Of a stretch of 64,000 nucleotides of DNA, positions 6,322-15,971 are shown piece after piece (positions within the stretch are counted from its first letter, which is position 1; every line of letters starts with the position of its first letter). Origin of the DNA: Butyricicoccus porcorum (GTDB taxonomy: Bacteria; Bacillota; Clostridia; Oscillospirales; Butyricicoccaceae); NCBI RefSeq assembly GCF_002157465.1, contig NZ_NHOC01000010.1, positions 62,001-126,000 of the forward strand, written 5' to 3'. The notes under the pieces are model-generated. The model was not told the DNA's origin. It saw only the letters and a list, made by a program, of their open reading frames with translations, and did no database searches. A program made the position numbers and the translations under genes.

Positions 6322-7782
6322 ATGGGGAATTCGACATATGCACTCGATCAGAATCGTGCGCCGATTCATGAAGCGCTGGAACAGTTCCGCCGCATTCGGG
6401 TGGTTCCCTTTGATGTTCCGGGGCACAAACGCGGTCGCGGCAATCCCGAACTGACGGCATTTCTTGGGCATCAGTGCGTTGGTGTGGATGTAAACAGCAT
6501 GAAACCGTTGGATAATCTGTGCCATCCGGTTTCCGTCATCCGTGAAGCGGAGCAACTGGCCGCCGATGCATTCGGTGCAGCACAGGCTTTTTTGATGGTG
6601 GGCGGCACGACCAGCGCAGTACAAAGCATGGTGCTCACTGCCTGCAAGCGCGGCGATGAGATCATTCTTCCCCGCAATGTACACCGCAGCGTCATCAATG
6701 CGCTGGTGCTTTGCGGTGCAGTTCCCGTCTATATCAACCCGGAGGTCGACACACGGCTCGGCATCTCACTCGGCATGAAGCGCGAGCAAGTCGCCAAAGC
6801 AATTGCAGAGCATCCGCGTGCAGTTGCCGTTCTGGTCAACAATCCGACCTATTACGGTATCTGTTCTGACCTTCGTGAGATCGTCCGTATGGTACATGCA
6901 GCGGGCATGCTCTGCCTTGTCGATGAAGCACACGGTACACATTTCTATTTTGGCGAGAATTTTCCGGTTTCCGCTATGGCAGCGGGGGCAGATATGGCTG
7001 CTGTGTCCATGCACAAGAGCGGCGGCAGCCTGACCCAGTCCAGTTTTCTGCTGACCGGCCCCAATGTCCATGCCGGGTATGTCCGACAGATCATCAATCT
7101 GGCTCAAACGACGTCCGGCAGTTACCTGCTCATGTCCAGCCTGGATATCTCCCGCCGGAATCTGGCGCTGCGCGGCCGGAAGGTCTTCGAGCAGGTGCGC
7201 CTGCTGGCCGAATATGCGCGCAGTGAAATCAATCTGATCGGCGGGTATGATGCATTTGGTCAGGAACTGGTGGACGGCGACGCAATCTATGCGTTTGACC
7301 CAACCAAGCTCAGCATTCACACGCGTGATATTGGTCTGGCGGGTATTGAGGTGTATGATATTCTCCGCGATGACTACGATATTCAGATCGAATTCGGTGA
7401 CATCGGCAACATTCTGGCCTACCTGTCTATCGGAGACCGCGTACAGGAGGTCGAACGTCTGGTCAGTGCACTGGCAGAGATTCGACGTCGTTTTCAGCGC
7501 GACCCGAGCGGCATGCTCAGCCAGGAGTATATCGACCCGGAAGTTGTCGCCACCCCGCAGGAGGCTTTTTATGCCGAAAAAGTCAGCCTGCCGCTGCGCG
7601 AAACCGAAGGACGTATTTGCAGTGAATTTGTCATGTGCTATCCGCCCGGCATCCCGATTCTGGCACCAGGTGAAAAAATCACACGCGAAATTTTAAATTA
7701 TATTGAATATGCCAAGGCAAAGGGCTGTAGCATGACCGGCCCGGAAGACCCGAACATCGAACAGCTCAATGTATTGCAGTAA
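6322..7782 (+). CDS. speA: Arginine decarboxylase (fold-I Orn/Lys/Arg decarboxylase family)
   Basis: PLP enzyme of 486 residues, the usual length for the short Firmicute type lacking the wing domain of E. coli AdiA/LdcC. The PLP lysine is in SMHKSGGS (Lys232) and the cofactor Asp/His in DEAHG (201-205). The N-terminal PFDVPGHKRGRG motif is typical. The substrate is inferred: agmatinase lies two genes downstream, so arginine to agmatine is most likely, although lysine or ornithine cannot be excluded from sequence alone. AGGTGA precedes the ATG. First gene of a tightly packed polyamine operon. Confidence 0.85.
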   Translation: MGNSTYALDQNRAPIHEALEQFRRIRVVPFDVPGHKRGRGNPELTAFLGHQCVGVDVNSMKPLDNLCHPVSVIREAEQLAADAFGAAQAFLMVGGTTSAVQSMVLTACKRGDEIILPRNVHRSVINALVLCGAVPVYINPEVDTRLGISLGMKREQVAKAIAEHPRAVAVLVNNPTYYGICSDLREIVRMVHAAGMLCLVDEAHGTHFYFGENFPVSAMAAGADMAAVSMHKSGGSLTQSSFLLTGPNVHAGYVRQIINLAQTTSGSYLLMSSLDISRRNLALRGRKVFEQVRLLAEYARSEINLIGGYDAFGQELVDGDAIYAFDPTKLSIHTRDIGLAGIEVYDILRDDYDIQIEFGDIGNILAYLSIGDRVQEVERLVSALAEIRRRFQRDPSGMLSQEYIDPEVVATPQEAFYAEKVSLPLRETEGRICSEFVMCYPPGIPILAPGEKITREILNYIEYAKAKGCSMTGPEDPNIEQLNVLQ

Positions 7783-7793
7783 GGAGGCGGACA

Positions 7794-8645
7794 ATGGAAT
7801 TATGGTTCAGTGAAAATCACACCGAGGACGTCAAGCTCAGTCTGCGTGTCAACCGTCAACTGTATTCCAAACAGAGTGATTATCAGCGCATTGATGTGTT
7901 TGACACACCCGAATTTGGGCGTGTGCTGGCGCTGGACGGCAATATTATGCTGACCGAGCGCGACGAATTTATTTACGACGAAATGATCGTCCATGTCCCC
8001 ATGGCAGTACATCCGGATATCACCAAAGTGCTGGTTATCGGCGCAGGGGATGGCGGTGTCGTGCGCGAGCTGACGCGCTATGAGCAAATCAGACGCATTG
8101 ATCTCGTAGAAATGGATGAACTGGTTGTAGAGGCGTGCCGCCAGTACCTGACGGACAATGCGTGCCGCCTGGACGACGAACGCGTGCACATCTATTTTGA
8201 AAACGGCCTGAAATTTATTCGACGCTGTGAGGAGGAATATGATCTCATCATCGTCGATTCCAACGACCCATTCGGCCCGTCCGAAGGCTTATTTACGCGA
8301 GAATTTTACGGAAACTGTTACAAAGCGTTGAAAAAGGACGGCATTATGGTCAACCAGCAGGGCAGCCCATTTTATGCCGAGGATGCGCACGCCATGCAGC
8401 GCAGTCATAAGCGCATTGCAAGCACCTTCCCCATCAGCCGTGTCTATCAGGCACATATCCCGACGTACGCCGCAGGTTACTGGCTGTTCGGCTTCGCCAG
8501 CAAAAAATTTCATCCGATTGACGATCTGGATAGTGCTGCGTGGAATGCACATCACCTGCGCACGCGCTATTATACAACTCGTCTGCACATCGGCGCGTTT
8601 TATCTTCCTGCTTTTCTGGAACGCATGCTTGAGGAGGTGGAGTGA
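7794..8645 (+). CDS. speE: Spermidine synthase-like aminopropyltransferase
   Basis: 283 residues. The Rossmann-type nucleotide site VIGAGDGGVVREL (about 81-93), the acidic VEMDE motif that binds the nucleoside, and DSNDPFGP (from 155), holding the catalytic Asp, are all present. Known reaction: aminopropyl transfer from decarboxylated S-adenosylmethionine to putrescine. No S-adenosylmethionine decarboxylase (speD) is in the window, while the same operon encodes the alternative carboxyspermidine route, so its true role is open. AGGAGG lies before the ATG; the stop overlaps the start of speB. Confidence 0.82.
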   Translation: MELWFSENHTEDVKLSLRVNRQLYSKQSDYQRIDVFDTPEFGRVLALDGNIMLTERDEFIYDEMIVHVPMAVHPDITKVLVIGAGDGGVVRELTRYEQIRRIDLVEMDELVVEACRQYLTDNACRLDDERVHIYFENGLKFIRRCEEEYDLIIVDSNDPFGPSEGLFTREFYGNCYKALKKDGIMVNQQGSPFYAEDAHAMQRSHKRIASTFPISRVYQAHIPTYAAGYWLFGFASKKFHPIDDLDSAAWNAHHLRTRYYTTRLHIGAFYLPAFLERMLEEVE

Positions 8646-9514
8646 TGCTTTCGCCCAACATAGAGACCTTTCTCGGCTGTGATGCGGATTATACATCTGC
8701 CGATCTCGTGCTGTTTGGCGCGCCGTTTGATTCCACCACCAGTTATCGTCCGGGTGCACGCTTCGGCCCATCCGCAATGCGGCATGAAAGCTTTGGTCTC
8801 GAAACCTACAGCCCCTATCAGGATGCTGACCTGACTGATTATGCGATTTTTGACAGCGGCGATCTCGAGCTGTGCTTTGGCAGCAGCGAGCTGGCACTGG
8901 AAGCCATTCAGGAGCGGGCAGAGGTGATTCTTTCGGACGGAAAGCTGCCGCTGCTGATGGGCGGAGAGCATCTGGTCACACTCGGTGCCGTGCGTGCGGC
9001 GCTGAACCACTTTCCCAATCTGCATATCATCCATTTTGACGCGCACGCAGATCTGCGCGAGGACTATCTCGGCGTGCAGCTCAGCCACGCCTGTGTCCTG
9101 CACCGCTGTTACGATCTGATGGGTGACGGGCGCATTCACCAGTTCTGCATTCGCAGCGGTGACCGGGAGGAATTCCAGTTTGCCGATATTCATACAGATA
9201 TGCACAAATTTTCCTTTGACGGGTTGGAGGATGTCCTTCAGCCGCTAATCGCAGCAGACACACCGGTGTATTTCACCATCGATCTCGACTGTCTCGACCC
9301 GTCCTGCTTCCCCGGTACTGGTACGCCGGAGGCGGGCGGTGTGGATTTCCCTTCCCTGTTGCACGCCATTCAACAGGTCAGCCGCACCCATGTTGTTGCA
9401 GCTGACATCAATGAACTTGCGCCGATGCTCGATGCATCCGGCGCTTCCACCGCACTCGCATGCAAAGTTCTGCGCGAGCTGATGCTCGCCCTTGCACGCA
9501 ATCGAAGCAACTAA
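8645..9514 (+). CDS. speB: Agmatinase (ureohydrolase family)
   Basis: 289 residues. The two-Mn active site motifs of the arginase/agmatinase family are intact: GGEHL, HFDAHADLR and DLDCLDPSCFPGTGTPE. Converts agmatine to putrescine plus urea, linking the decarboxylase to the downstream carboxyspermidine steps. I start at ATG 8645, which overlaps the speE stop (TGATG) and has GAGGAGGTGG just upstream; a GTG at 8642 is the alternative. Confidence 0.9.
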   Translation: MLSPNIETFLGCDADYTSADLVLFGAPFDSTTSYRPGARFGPSAMRHESFGLETYSPYQDADLTDYAIFDSGDLELCFGSSELALEAIQERAEVILSDGKLPLLMGGEHLVTLGAVRAALNHFPNLHIIHFDAHADLREDYLGVQLSHACVLHRCYDLMGDGRIHQFCIRSGDREEFQFADIHTDMHKFSFDGLEDVLQPLIAADTPVYFTIDLDCLDPSCFPGTGTPEAGGVDFPSLLHAIQQVSRTHVVAADINELAPMLDASGASTALACKVLRELMLALARNRSN

Positions 9515-9547
9515 CCACCCCATATTCTGCCAAAAAGGAGATCAATC

Positions 9548-10807
9548 ATGAGCAAGGTTCTTATCATCGGCTGCGGCGGCGTTGCATCCGTCGCCATTCA
9601 CAAGTGCTGTCAGGTAAGCGATGTGTTTACCGAAATCTGCATCGCCAGCCGCACCAAATCCAAGTGCGATAAGCTGGCGGCAAAGCTGGCTCCTACAACC
9701 TCCACGAAGATTACCACTGCACAGGTCAACGCGGATAACACGGACGAGGTCATTGCACTGATTCGCTCTTATCAGCCAGAGCTCGTTATGAACATCGCCC
9801 TGCCCTATCAGGATCTGACCATCATGGATGCATGCCTTGCGTGTGGAGTGAATTATATGGATACCGCCAATTATGAGCCGGAGGACACTGATGATCCGGC
9901 ATGGCGCAGGATTTATGAAGCTCGCTGTGAAAAAGAAGGCTTCTCCGCGTATTTTGACTATAGCTGGCAGTGGGCATACCGCGAAAAGTTTGAACAGGCC
10001 GGACTCACTGCCCTGCTCGGCAGCGGCTTTGACCCCGGTGTCACGCAGGCATATTGCGCTTACGCAGCAAAGCACGAATTTGACCAGATTGACACCATCG
10101 ACATTCTCGACTGCAACGGCGGCGATCACAGCTATCCCTTCGCCACCAATTTCAACCCGGAGATCAACCTGCGTGAGGTATCTGCGCCGGGCAGTTACTG
10201 GGAGAATGGTCATTGGGTAGAGATTCCTGCGATGAGCATCAAGCGCGAATATGATTTTGATCAGGTTGGACACAAGGACATGTATCTGCTGCACCACGAG
10301 GAAATCGAATCACTGGCACAGAACATTCCGGGTGTCCGGCGCATTCGCTTCTTCATGACCTTCGGTCAAAGCTACCTCGACCACATGCGCTGTCTGGAAA
10401 ATGTCGGCATGCTGTCGACTACACCGATTCTATTTGAAGGCAAAGAAATCGTCCCGATTCAGTTCCTTAAAGCACTGCTCCCTGATCCGGCGACGCTTGG
10501 CCCGCGCACCAAGGGCAAGACCAACATCGGCTGTATCTTTACCGGCAAAAAAGATGGCAAGGATAAGACCTACTATATCTATAACATCTGTGACCACGAA
10601 GCCTGCTACAAAGAAGTCGGTTCACAGGCGGTTTCGTACACCACCGGCGTTCCCGCAATGTGTGGTGCGCTCATGCTGCTGACCGGCAAATGGAACAAAC
10701 CCGGCGTTTACACGGTCGAAGAATTCGATCCGGATCCGTATCTGGATGCGCTGGATAAATATGGACTGCCGCGCAGTGAAAGCCATGCGCCGGTGCTGGT
10801 TGACTGA
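9548..10807 (+). CDS. Carboxynor/carboxyspermidine dehydrogenase (saccharopine dehydrogenase-like)
   Basis: 419-residue NAD(P)H-dependent enzyme of the saccharopine-dehydrogenase fold. The N-terminal Rossmann loop IIGCGGVASVA is clear (6-16), as are NIALPYQD and GSGFDPGVTQAY, characteristic of the carboxynorspermidine synthase branch. It is expected to condense putrescine (or diaminopropane) with aspartate semialdehyde to carboxy(nor)spermidine. AGGAGAT precedes the ATG. Its stop overlaps the start of the decarboxylase that would use its product. Confidence 0.88.
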   Translation: MSKVLIIGCGGVASVAIHKCCQVSDVFTEICIASRTKSKCDKLAAKLAPTTSTKITTAQVNADNTDEVIALIRSYQPELVMNIALPYQDLTIMDACLACGVNYMDTANYEPEDTDDPAWRRIYEARCEKEGFSAYFDYSWQWAYREKFEQAGLTALLGSGFDPGVTQAYCAYAAKHEFDQIDTIDILDCNGGDHSYPFATNFNPEINLREVSAPGSYWENGHWVEIPAMSIKREYDFDQVGHKDMYLLHHEEIESLAQNIPGVRRIRFFMTFGQSYLDHMRCLENVGMLSTTPILFEGKEIVPIQFLKALLPDPATLGPRTKGKTNIGCIFTGKKDGKDKTYYIYNICDHEACYKEVGSQAVSYTTGVPAMCGALMLLTGKWNKPGVYTVEEFDPDPYLDALDKYGLPRSESHAPVLVD

Positions 10808-12009
10808 TGCAGAACAAAGATATACGTCCACCATTCGCCGGACTGTCCGGTTTGGATGTCACACAGCTGTTCGCCGATCTGCCAACTCCGTGCTATGTGT
10901 TGGACGAAGCACAGTTGCTGCAAAATGGTAAGATTCTGCGTGGTGTACAACAGCGCACCGGATGCCGCATCCTGCTCGCTCAAAAGGCGTTTTCCAACTT
11001 CCCACTGTACCCCGTACTTGCGCCGTACCTGTGTGGTACAGAGGCAAGCGGGTTATATGAAGCACGCCTCGGCAAAGAGGAAATGCCTCAAGGCGAGGTA
11101 CATGTTTTCTGCGGAGCATACCGCGAGCGCGAATTTCCAGAACTGCTGCAATACGCCGACCATATTGTATTCAACTCTCCGCGCCAGCTGAAAAAATTCG
11201 GTGCACGTGCAAAGGATGCAGGGAAAAGCATCGGTTTGCGTATCAATCCGGAATGCTCCACACAGGATGGGCATGAAATTTATGATCCCTGTGCGCCGGG
11301 CAGCAGACTGGGCACCACACGCGCTCAATGGGATGCCGCGATAACACCGGAATTATTTGGTCTGTTGGACGGGCTGCATTTTCATACCCTGTGCGAGCAG
11401 AACGCCGACGCGCTGGAGACAACGCTGGATGCTGTTGAACAGAAATTCGGCGATATTTTGTCACATATGAGCTGGATCAATTTCGGCGGCGGTCATCATA
11501 TTACACGCCGTGATTACGATATCCGCCGTCTGGAACGGCTGATTGTACGAACGCGTGACCGCTATGGTGTCACGGTTTATCTTGAGCCAGGAGAAGCGTG
11601 TGCACTCAATGCCGGATATCTGGTCACAGAGGTTCTCGATGTCCTGCAAAACGGTACCACTTATCCGGCGATTCTCGACATGTCAGCTGCCTGCCACACG
11701 CCGGATGTCATTGAAATGCCTTATCGACCGCCGCTCTATGGTGCGGGCGACGCAGGTGTTCACGCGCATACCTACCGCCTTGGCGGTCCCACCTGTCTGG
11801 CGGGAGATATCATTGGCGACTATAGCTTTCCCGCACCGCTTCGCGAAGGCGACCGCCTGGTTTTCGGAGATATGGCAATTTATACTACATGCAAAAATAA
11901 CACTTTTAATGGCATGCCGCTGCCCGATATCTGGCTGCTGCGTGCTGACCGAACGCTCAAACAGCTTGTATCCTTCGGATATGATGATTTCAAAAGGCGT
12001 CTGGGCTAA
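10807..12009 (+). CDS. nspC: Carboxynorspermidine/carboxyspermidine decarboxylase
   Basis: PLP-dependent alanine-racemase-fold (fold III) decarboxylase, 400 residues. The PLP lysine is Lys60 in LLAQKAFSN; the motifs HTLCEQN, NFGGGHH and EPGEACALNAGYL match the NspC branch, distinct from DAP and ornithine decarboxylases. Produces (nor)spermidine from the carboxylated intermediate, completing the pathway encoded by the operon. Overlaps the preceding stop by one base (TGATG). A strong terminator follows. Confidence 0.9.
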   Translation: MQNKDIRPPFAGLSGLDVTQLFADLPTPCYVLDEAQLLQNGKILRGVQQRTGCRILLAQKAFSNFPLYPVLAPYLCGTEASGLYEARLGKEEMPQGEVHVFCGAYREREFPELLQYADHIVFNSPRQLKKFGARAKDAGKSIGLRINPECSTQDGHEIYDPCAPGSRLGTTRAQWDAAITPELFGLLDGLHFHTLCEQNADALETTLDAVEQKFGDILSHMSWINFGGGHHITRRDYDIRRLERLIVRTRDRYGVTVYLEPGEACALNAGYLVTEVLDVLQNGTTYPAILDMSAACHTPDVIEMPYRPPLYGAGDAGVHAHTYRLGGPTCLAGDIIGDYSFPAPLREGDRLVFGDMAIYTTCKNNTFNGMPLPDIWLLRADRTLKQLVSFGYDDFKRRLG

Positions 12010-12018
12010 CCTGAAAAT

Positions 12019-12064
12019 GCGCTGGATTGGAGAGTGATCTGATCCGGCGCTTTTCTTCTTTTTC
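12019..12064 (+). terminator. Terminator of the polyamine operon
   Basis: Stem GCGCTGGAT/ATCCGGCGC (12019-12027 with 12042-12050, one G-T pair) followed by a T-rich tract. Confidence 0.85.
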
Positions 12065-12070
12065 TGAGAA

Positions 12071-12244
12071 AATCAGAAGCCTGCTGTCCATTGAGGCAGC
12101 AGGCTCTGATTGGGGTTTTTGAGAGAGTCACAGCAAGTCATGGAACCTGCTGTGACTGTGGAAGCATGTCCGAAGAGATCCATTCTGTTGCAGGATGCTT
12201 CAGATATTTGATGGCAAGTGGACCTGCTTTACAGCAGGTCCACT
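12071..12244. repeat. Three hairpins between convergent operons
   Basis: The convergent gap (12065-12287) holds three strong inverted repeats and no gene: 12071-12086/12097-12111 followed by GGGGTTTTT (a second terminator), 12126-12135/12148-12157 (perfect 10 bp), and 12217-12228/12233-12244 (perfect 12 bp, loop TTAC). The last lies past the stop of the leftward permease gene and may protect or end that transcript, although no T-run follows. Confidence 0.6.
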
Positions 12245-12287
12245 CGTGAATAAAAGTAAATGAAGAGAAGAAACTGAAAATCAAAAC

Positions 12288-13274
12288 TTATGCCTTGGCA
12301 GCAGCTTCCTTGCGGCGAGCCTTTGCTGCCATGGACTCACGGGTGACATCGAGCAGAACCGCGCCGATGATAACCAGACCGAGAACCATGTTCTGAATCG
12401 AAGAGTCAATTGCCAGCAGCGTGAAGCCGTTGCGCAGAACTGCGATGACCAGAGCGCCGATCAGCGTGCCGGCCATGGTGCCCTTGCCGCCCATGAACGA
12501 TGCACCGCCGATAACACAGGCTGCAATTGCGTCGGTGTCATACGGCTGGATTGCATTTGCGCCGTTGCAGATGCCGGAACGGCCAACAGATACGATGCCT
12601 GCCAGTGCCGCCATGAAGCCGGATACCACGTAGCAGAATGTCAGAACATTCGCGGAGTTGATGCCCGACAGACGGGTTGCTTCCATGTTGCCGCCTGCGC
12701 AGTAAATGGAACGGCCCAGTGCAGTGCGGGTCAACATAATATGCATGATGATATAGATCACGATCAGGACAATAAAGCTGACCGGGAAACCGCCGATGGT
12801 TGCGGAACCGAGAGCTGTAACTCCCTTCGGGAAACCGGAAATCATCTGAGAACCGGTAACCAGCAGCGAAGCACCCCACAGGAAGTTCTTCATGCCGAGG
12901 GTAGATACGAACGGATGCGGCAGATGCAGGCGGGTCAGCAGCAGGCCGTTAATCAGACCGATAAGCGTGCCGACAACCAGTGCGACAACCAGCAAAAGAA
13001 CCGGATTGGTGATACCAGCCTTGACCATCATGCCCATGACGCAGGCACAGAAGGTCGCGTTCGCGCCGACCGAAAGGTCGATACCTGCGGTAATCAGGCA
13101 GAGCAGCATGCCGCTTGCCAGCAGTGCTGTAAATGTAGTCTGCTTCAGGACAGACATGATGTTGCTGTAAGTAAGGAATTTATTGCTGCAAATCGTAAGT
13201 ACGACGCACAGAATAATCAGCGCCGCCAGTGTTCCAAGAATGGAACTGCCATTGGATTTCTTTTTCTTATTCAT
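12288..13274 (-). CDS. Sugar/inositol ABC transporter permease (RbsC family)
   Basis: 328-residue inner-membrane permease with about 8-10 TM segments; the RbsC/XylH motifs GIDLSVGA and GAVIGGASxxGGxGT-type stretch (CVIGGASFMGGKG) are visible. The C-terminus is Lys/Ala-rich. Last gene of a leftward operon with binding protein, ATPase, isomerase and IolG-type dehydrogenase, which suggests myo-inositol or a related polyol/sugar as cargo (inference). The start overlaps the end of the ATPase gene by 8 nt. Confidence 0.88.
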   Translation of the reverse strand: MNKKKKSNGSSILGTLAALIILCVVLTICSNKFLTYSNIMSVLKQTTFTALLASGMLLCLITAGIDLSVGANATFCACVMGMMVKAGITNPVLLLVVALVVGTLIGLINGLLLTRLHLPHPFVSTLGMKNFLWGASLLVTGSQMISGFPKGVTALGSATIGGFPVSFIVLIVIYIIMHIMLTRTALGRSIYCAGGNMEATRLSGINSANVLTFCYVVSGFMAALAGIVSVGRSGICNGANAIQPYDTDAIAACVIGGASFMGGKGTMAGTLIGALVIAVLRNGFTLLAIDSSIQNMVLGLVIIGAVLLDVTRESMAAKARRKEAAAKA

Positions 13275-14772
13275 CTAACGTACCTCCCCATGCTGCCTTC
13301 ATCAGGCTTTCCTGGTTAAAGTGTTTGCTGTCGCGGTCTACGGTCGCCATGACCCTGCCGCCGCGCATGACAACAACGCGGTCGGACATACCGAGAATCT
13401 CCGGCATTTCAGACGAAACCATGATGACGCACTTACCTTCCTTGACAAGGCGGTTCATGACATTGTAAACCTCGATCTTTGCGCCGACATCGATGCCACG
13501 GGTTGGCTCATCGAAGATGTAGATATCCGCATCCGTATTGACCCATTTGCCGATGACGACCTTTTGCTGATTGCCGCCGGACAGCTGTCCTACGATTTCA
13601 TCGATGGACGGTGTCTTGATACGGAGCGAATTGATGTTCTCTTCGCCCCGCTCCTCAATCTTTTTCTCATCGAGGAACAATCCGGACTGGAAACCCTTCA
13701 TGTTCGCAAGAATCAGATTGGTGCGGATGGTCTGCGCCAATACAAGGCCCTGTCCCTTTCGGTCTTCAGTGAGGAATGCAATGCCCTCTTTGATGGCCTG
13801 ACGCGGGCTCTTGATATGAACCTCTTTGCCGTGGATATAAATCTTGCCGCCGTCAATCGGATCAGCGCCGAAAATTGCACGCATAGTCTCCGTTCGGCCT
13901 GCACCAACCAGTCCGGCAAAGCCCAGAATCTGACCGCTGTACGCTTCAAAGTCGACGCCAAACAGTACGCCGCCTTCCTCCAGGCCTTCGACCTTGAGGG
14001 CGACATCGCCCTTTTTGCCGAATTCCTTCGGGAACAGATTGTCCAGTGTACGGCCGACCATTGCGGAAATCAGAGAATCATTTGTCCAGTCCTTGATATC
14101 GCGCGTGTCGATATACTGGCCGTCACGGATAACTGTGACGCGGTCACACAGCTCAAACAGCTCTTCCAGCTTGTGAGATACAAATACAATACCAATGCCG
14201 CGGTCGCGGAGCTCGCGGCAGGTTTTCATAAGCTGAGCAACCTCTTTTTCGCCGAGCGAGGAGGTCGGCTCATCCATAATAATCATTTTTGCGTCGATCA
14301 GAACCGCTTTTGCGATTTCGATCATCTGCTGAACGCCCATGCCAAAGGTTCCAGCCGGCTTCTCCGGATCAACATCCTGTCCGAGGGAAGCCATGACTTC
14401 CTTTGCCTTTTTGTTCATTGTCTTGTAATCCAGCAGTCCGTTTTTGCCCTTGATCCACTTATTGATAAAAATATTATCGGTAATGCTGAGCAGTTTCTCA
14501 ATGTTCAGCTCCTGATAGACACAGGCAATGCCTGCCGCTGCGGATTCATTCGGATTGCGGAAGGTTTTCCGCTCGCCATTGACATAAATTTCGCCCTCAT
14601 CCGGCTGATGGACACCGGTAAGCACTTTAATCAATGTAGACTTGCCTGCGCCGTTCTCACCGATCAGACCGAGGATTTCGCCAGGCTTGACCGCAAGCTG
14701 CATCTTGTCGAGAGCCACAACACCCGGGAATGTTTTGGTACAATCCCGCAGCTCTACGATATATTCACTCAT
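13267..14772 (-). CDS. Sugar/inositol ABC transporter ATPase (RbsA/MglA family)
   Basis: 501 residues with two fused nucleotide-binding domains. The first has a canonical Walker A (GENGAGKST), the second the degenerate GLVGAGRTE typical of the family, then the signature LSGGNQQKV and Walker B DEPTRGIDVG. Energises the permease encoded next to it. Separated from the binding-protein gene by 136 nt with two strong hairpins, so its level is probably set below that of the binding protein. Confidence 0.92.
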   Translation of the reverse strand: MSEYIVELRDCTKTFPGVVALDKMQLAVKPGEILGLIGENGAGKSTLIKVLTGVHQPDEGEIYVNGERKTFRNPNESAAAGIACVYQELNIEKLLSITDNIFINKWIKGKNGLLDYKTMNKKAKEVMASLGQDVDPEKPAGTFGMGVQQMIEIAKAVLIDAKMIIMDEPTSSLGEKEVAQLMKTCRELRDRGIGIVFVSHKLEELFELCDRVTVIRDGQYIDTRDIKDWTNDSLISAMVGRTLDNLFPKEFGKKGDVALKVEGLEEGGVLFGVDFEAYSGQILGFAGLVGAGRTETMRAIFGADPIDGGKIYIHGKEVHIKSPRQAIKEGIAFLTEDRKGQGLVLAQTIRTNLILANMKGFQSGLFLDEKKIEERGEENINSLRIKTPSIDEIVGQLSGGNQQKVVIGKWVNTDADIYIFDEPTRGIDVGAKIEVYNVMNRLVKEGKCVIMVSSEMPEILGMSDRVVVMRGGRVMATVDRDSKHFNQESLMKAAWGGTLDE

Positions 14773-14812
14773 TGACAGTTCACCCTTTTCTCCGTTAAAT
14801 CGGTTGCATGAA

Positions 14813-14898
14813 ATGGAACAGGTGATATAATCTCCACCTGTTCCATATTCATTTTCCTATGTACAAGATCTGTGGCGCTGCCGCCGCAGATCCTGTAC
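14813..14898 (-). repeat. Two intercistronic hairpins between binding protein and ATPase genes
   Basis: Perfect 12-bp inverted repeat 14813-14824/14835-14846 and an imperfect 16-bp repeat 14861-14876/14883-14898. Neither has a long T-run on the minus strand. In binding-protein-dependent operons such structures commonly stabilise the upstream mRNA or cause partial termination. Confidence 0.7.
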
Positions 14899-14908
14899 AT
14901 CAAACATA

Positions 14909-15928
14909 TTACTTTCCGAGGTAACCATTCAGTCTGTCAATGCGCTCCTGTGCATTATCCTTGGTAACGATTTCAGTACCGGAATCGACAACTTCGTCGA
15001 CCTCTTCACCCTTAGCTGCCTTCAGTGCAGTCTCAACTGCCAGATAGCCCATGTCATATGCCTGCTGTGCAGCAGTCAGGGTCAGCTGGCCGTTCAGAAT
15101 GGATTCACAAGCCGTGATCTGTCCGTCAAAGCCGAGGAAGATGGTGTTCTTGTAGTTTTCATTGCCGGATTCCTGAGCAGTACGAGCTGCTGCAACCGCC
15201 ATGTCGTCGTTATTTGCGCAAATGATTGCAACGCCTTCCGGATGGGTCTGCATGATAGCTTCCATAGCGTTAACAGCTTTGTCAGCGACTGCATCTGCAT
15301 ACTGAGTCTCGTCCGCCAGGAATGTGCCGCCGCTCTCCTCGATGCCCTTCTGATAACCAGTCATACGAGCAGTATTGGTTGCGTCACCCTGAACGCCTGC
15401 AATTTCGATGCAGTTGACTTCCGCCCAACCAGCTTCCTTGGCGAGCTTTACAGCAGCCTCTGCGCCGGCCTTAGCAGCTGCCTCGTTACCAGTACCTACG
15501 AAAGAAATAACTTCCGGTGCATCAATGTTGGTATCGACTGCAATAATCGGGGTGGTCTGACCAGAAATCAGGTTTGCAACCAGGTCAGACTGTAACGGAG
15601 CGATGCAGTACGCATCGTAGTCAGCCGCGAGGTCAGTCTCGATCTGGTTCTGCTGCTCGTCGTAAGAGGTCTCAGACGGAGGTCCCTTGATATCGACAGT
15701 AACGCCCAGATCTTCCGAAGCTGCTTCTGCACCAGCTTTCATAAACTGCCAGTGCTCGGAAGCCAGAGTTTTCATGATGAAGCTGATCTTGATGTCGCCG
15801 TTGTCAGCTCCTGTGCTGCCCGAACTACTCGCAGAGCTGTCTCCGCCAGAGGAACTGCCGCCGCATGCGGTCAATGTCGTTGCCATTACGCCTGCCATCA
15901 ACATGGCCATCAATCTTTTTTTCAACAT
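14909..15928 (-). CDS. Sugar/inositol ABC transporter substrate-binding lipoprotein (RbsB-like)
   Basis: 339 residues. A lipoprotein signal peptide (MLKKRLMAMLMAGVMATTLTAC, cut before the Cys) and a Ser/Gly-rich linker (about 23-45) anchor it on the outer face of the membrane. The remainder is the two-lobed type I periplasmic-binding fold, with ANNDDMAVAAART and the GFDGQ motif of ribose/inositol-type proteins. Third gene of the leftward operon. Confidence 0.9.
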   Translation of the reverse strand: MLKKRLMAMLMAGVMATTLTACGGSSSGGDSSASSSGSTGADNGDIKISFIMKTLASEHWQFMKAGAEAASEDLGVTVDIKGPPSETSYDEQQNQIETDLAADYDAYCIAPLQSDLVANLISGQTTPIIAVDTNIDAPEVISFVGTGNEAAAKAGAEAAVKLAKEAGWAEVNCIEIAGVQGDATNTARMTGYQKGIEESGGTFLADETQYADAVADKAVNAMEAIMQTHPEGVAIICANNDDMAVAAARTAQESGNENYKNTIFLGFDGQITACESILNGQLTLTAAQQAYDMGYLAVETALKAAKGEEVDEVVDSGTEIVTKDNAQERIDRLNGYLGK

Positions 15929-15971
15929 ACCTTGTTTCTCCTTTACTCCTTTTCTTTTGTTCTATTCAGAA

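Noticed and set aside
13321-14775. 484-residue plus-strand frame opposite the ABC ATPase
   Set aside because: Shadow of an ATPase with intact Walker and signature motifs.
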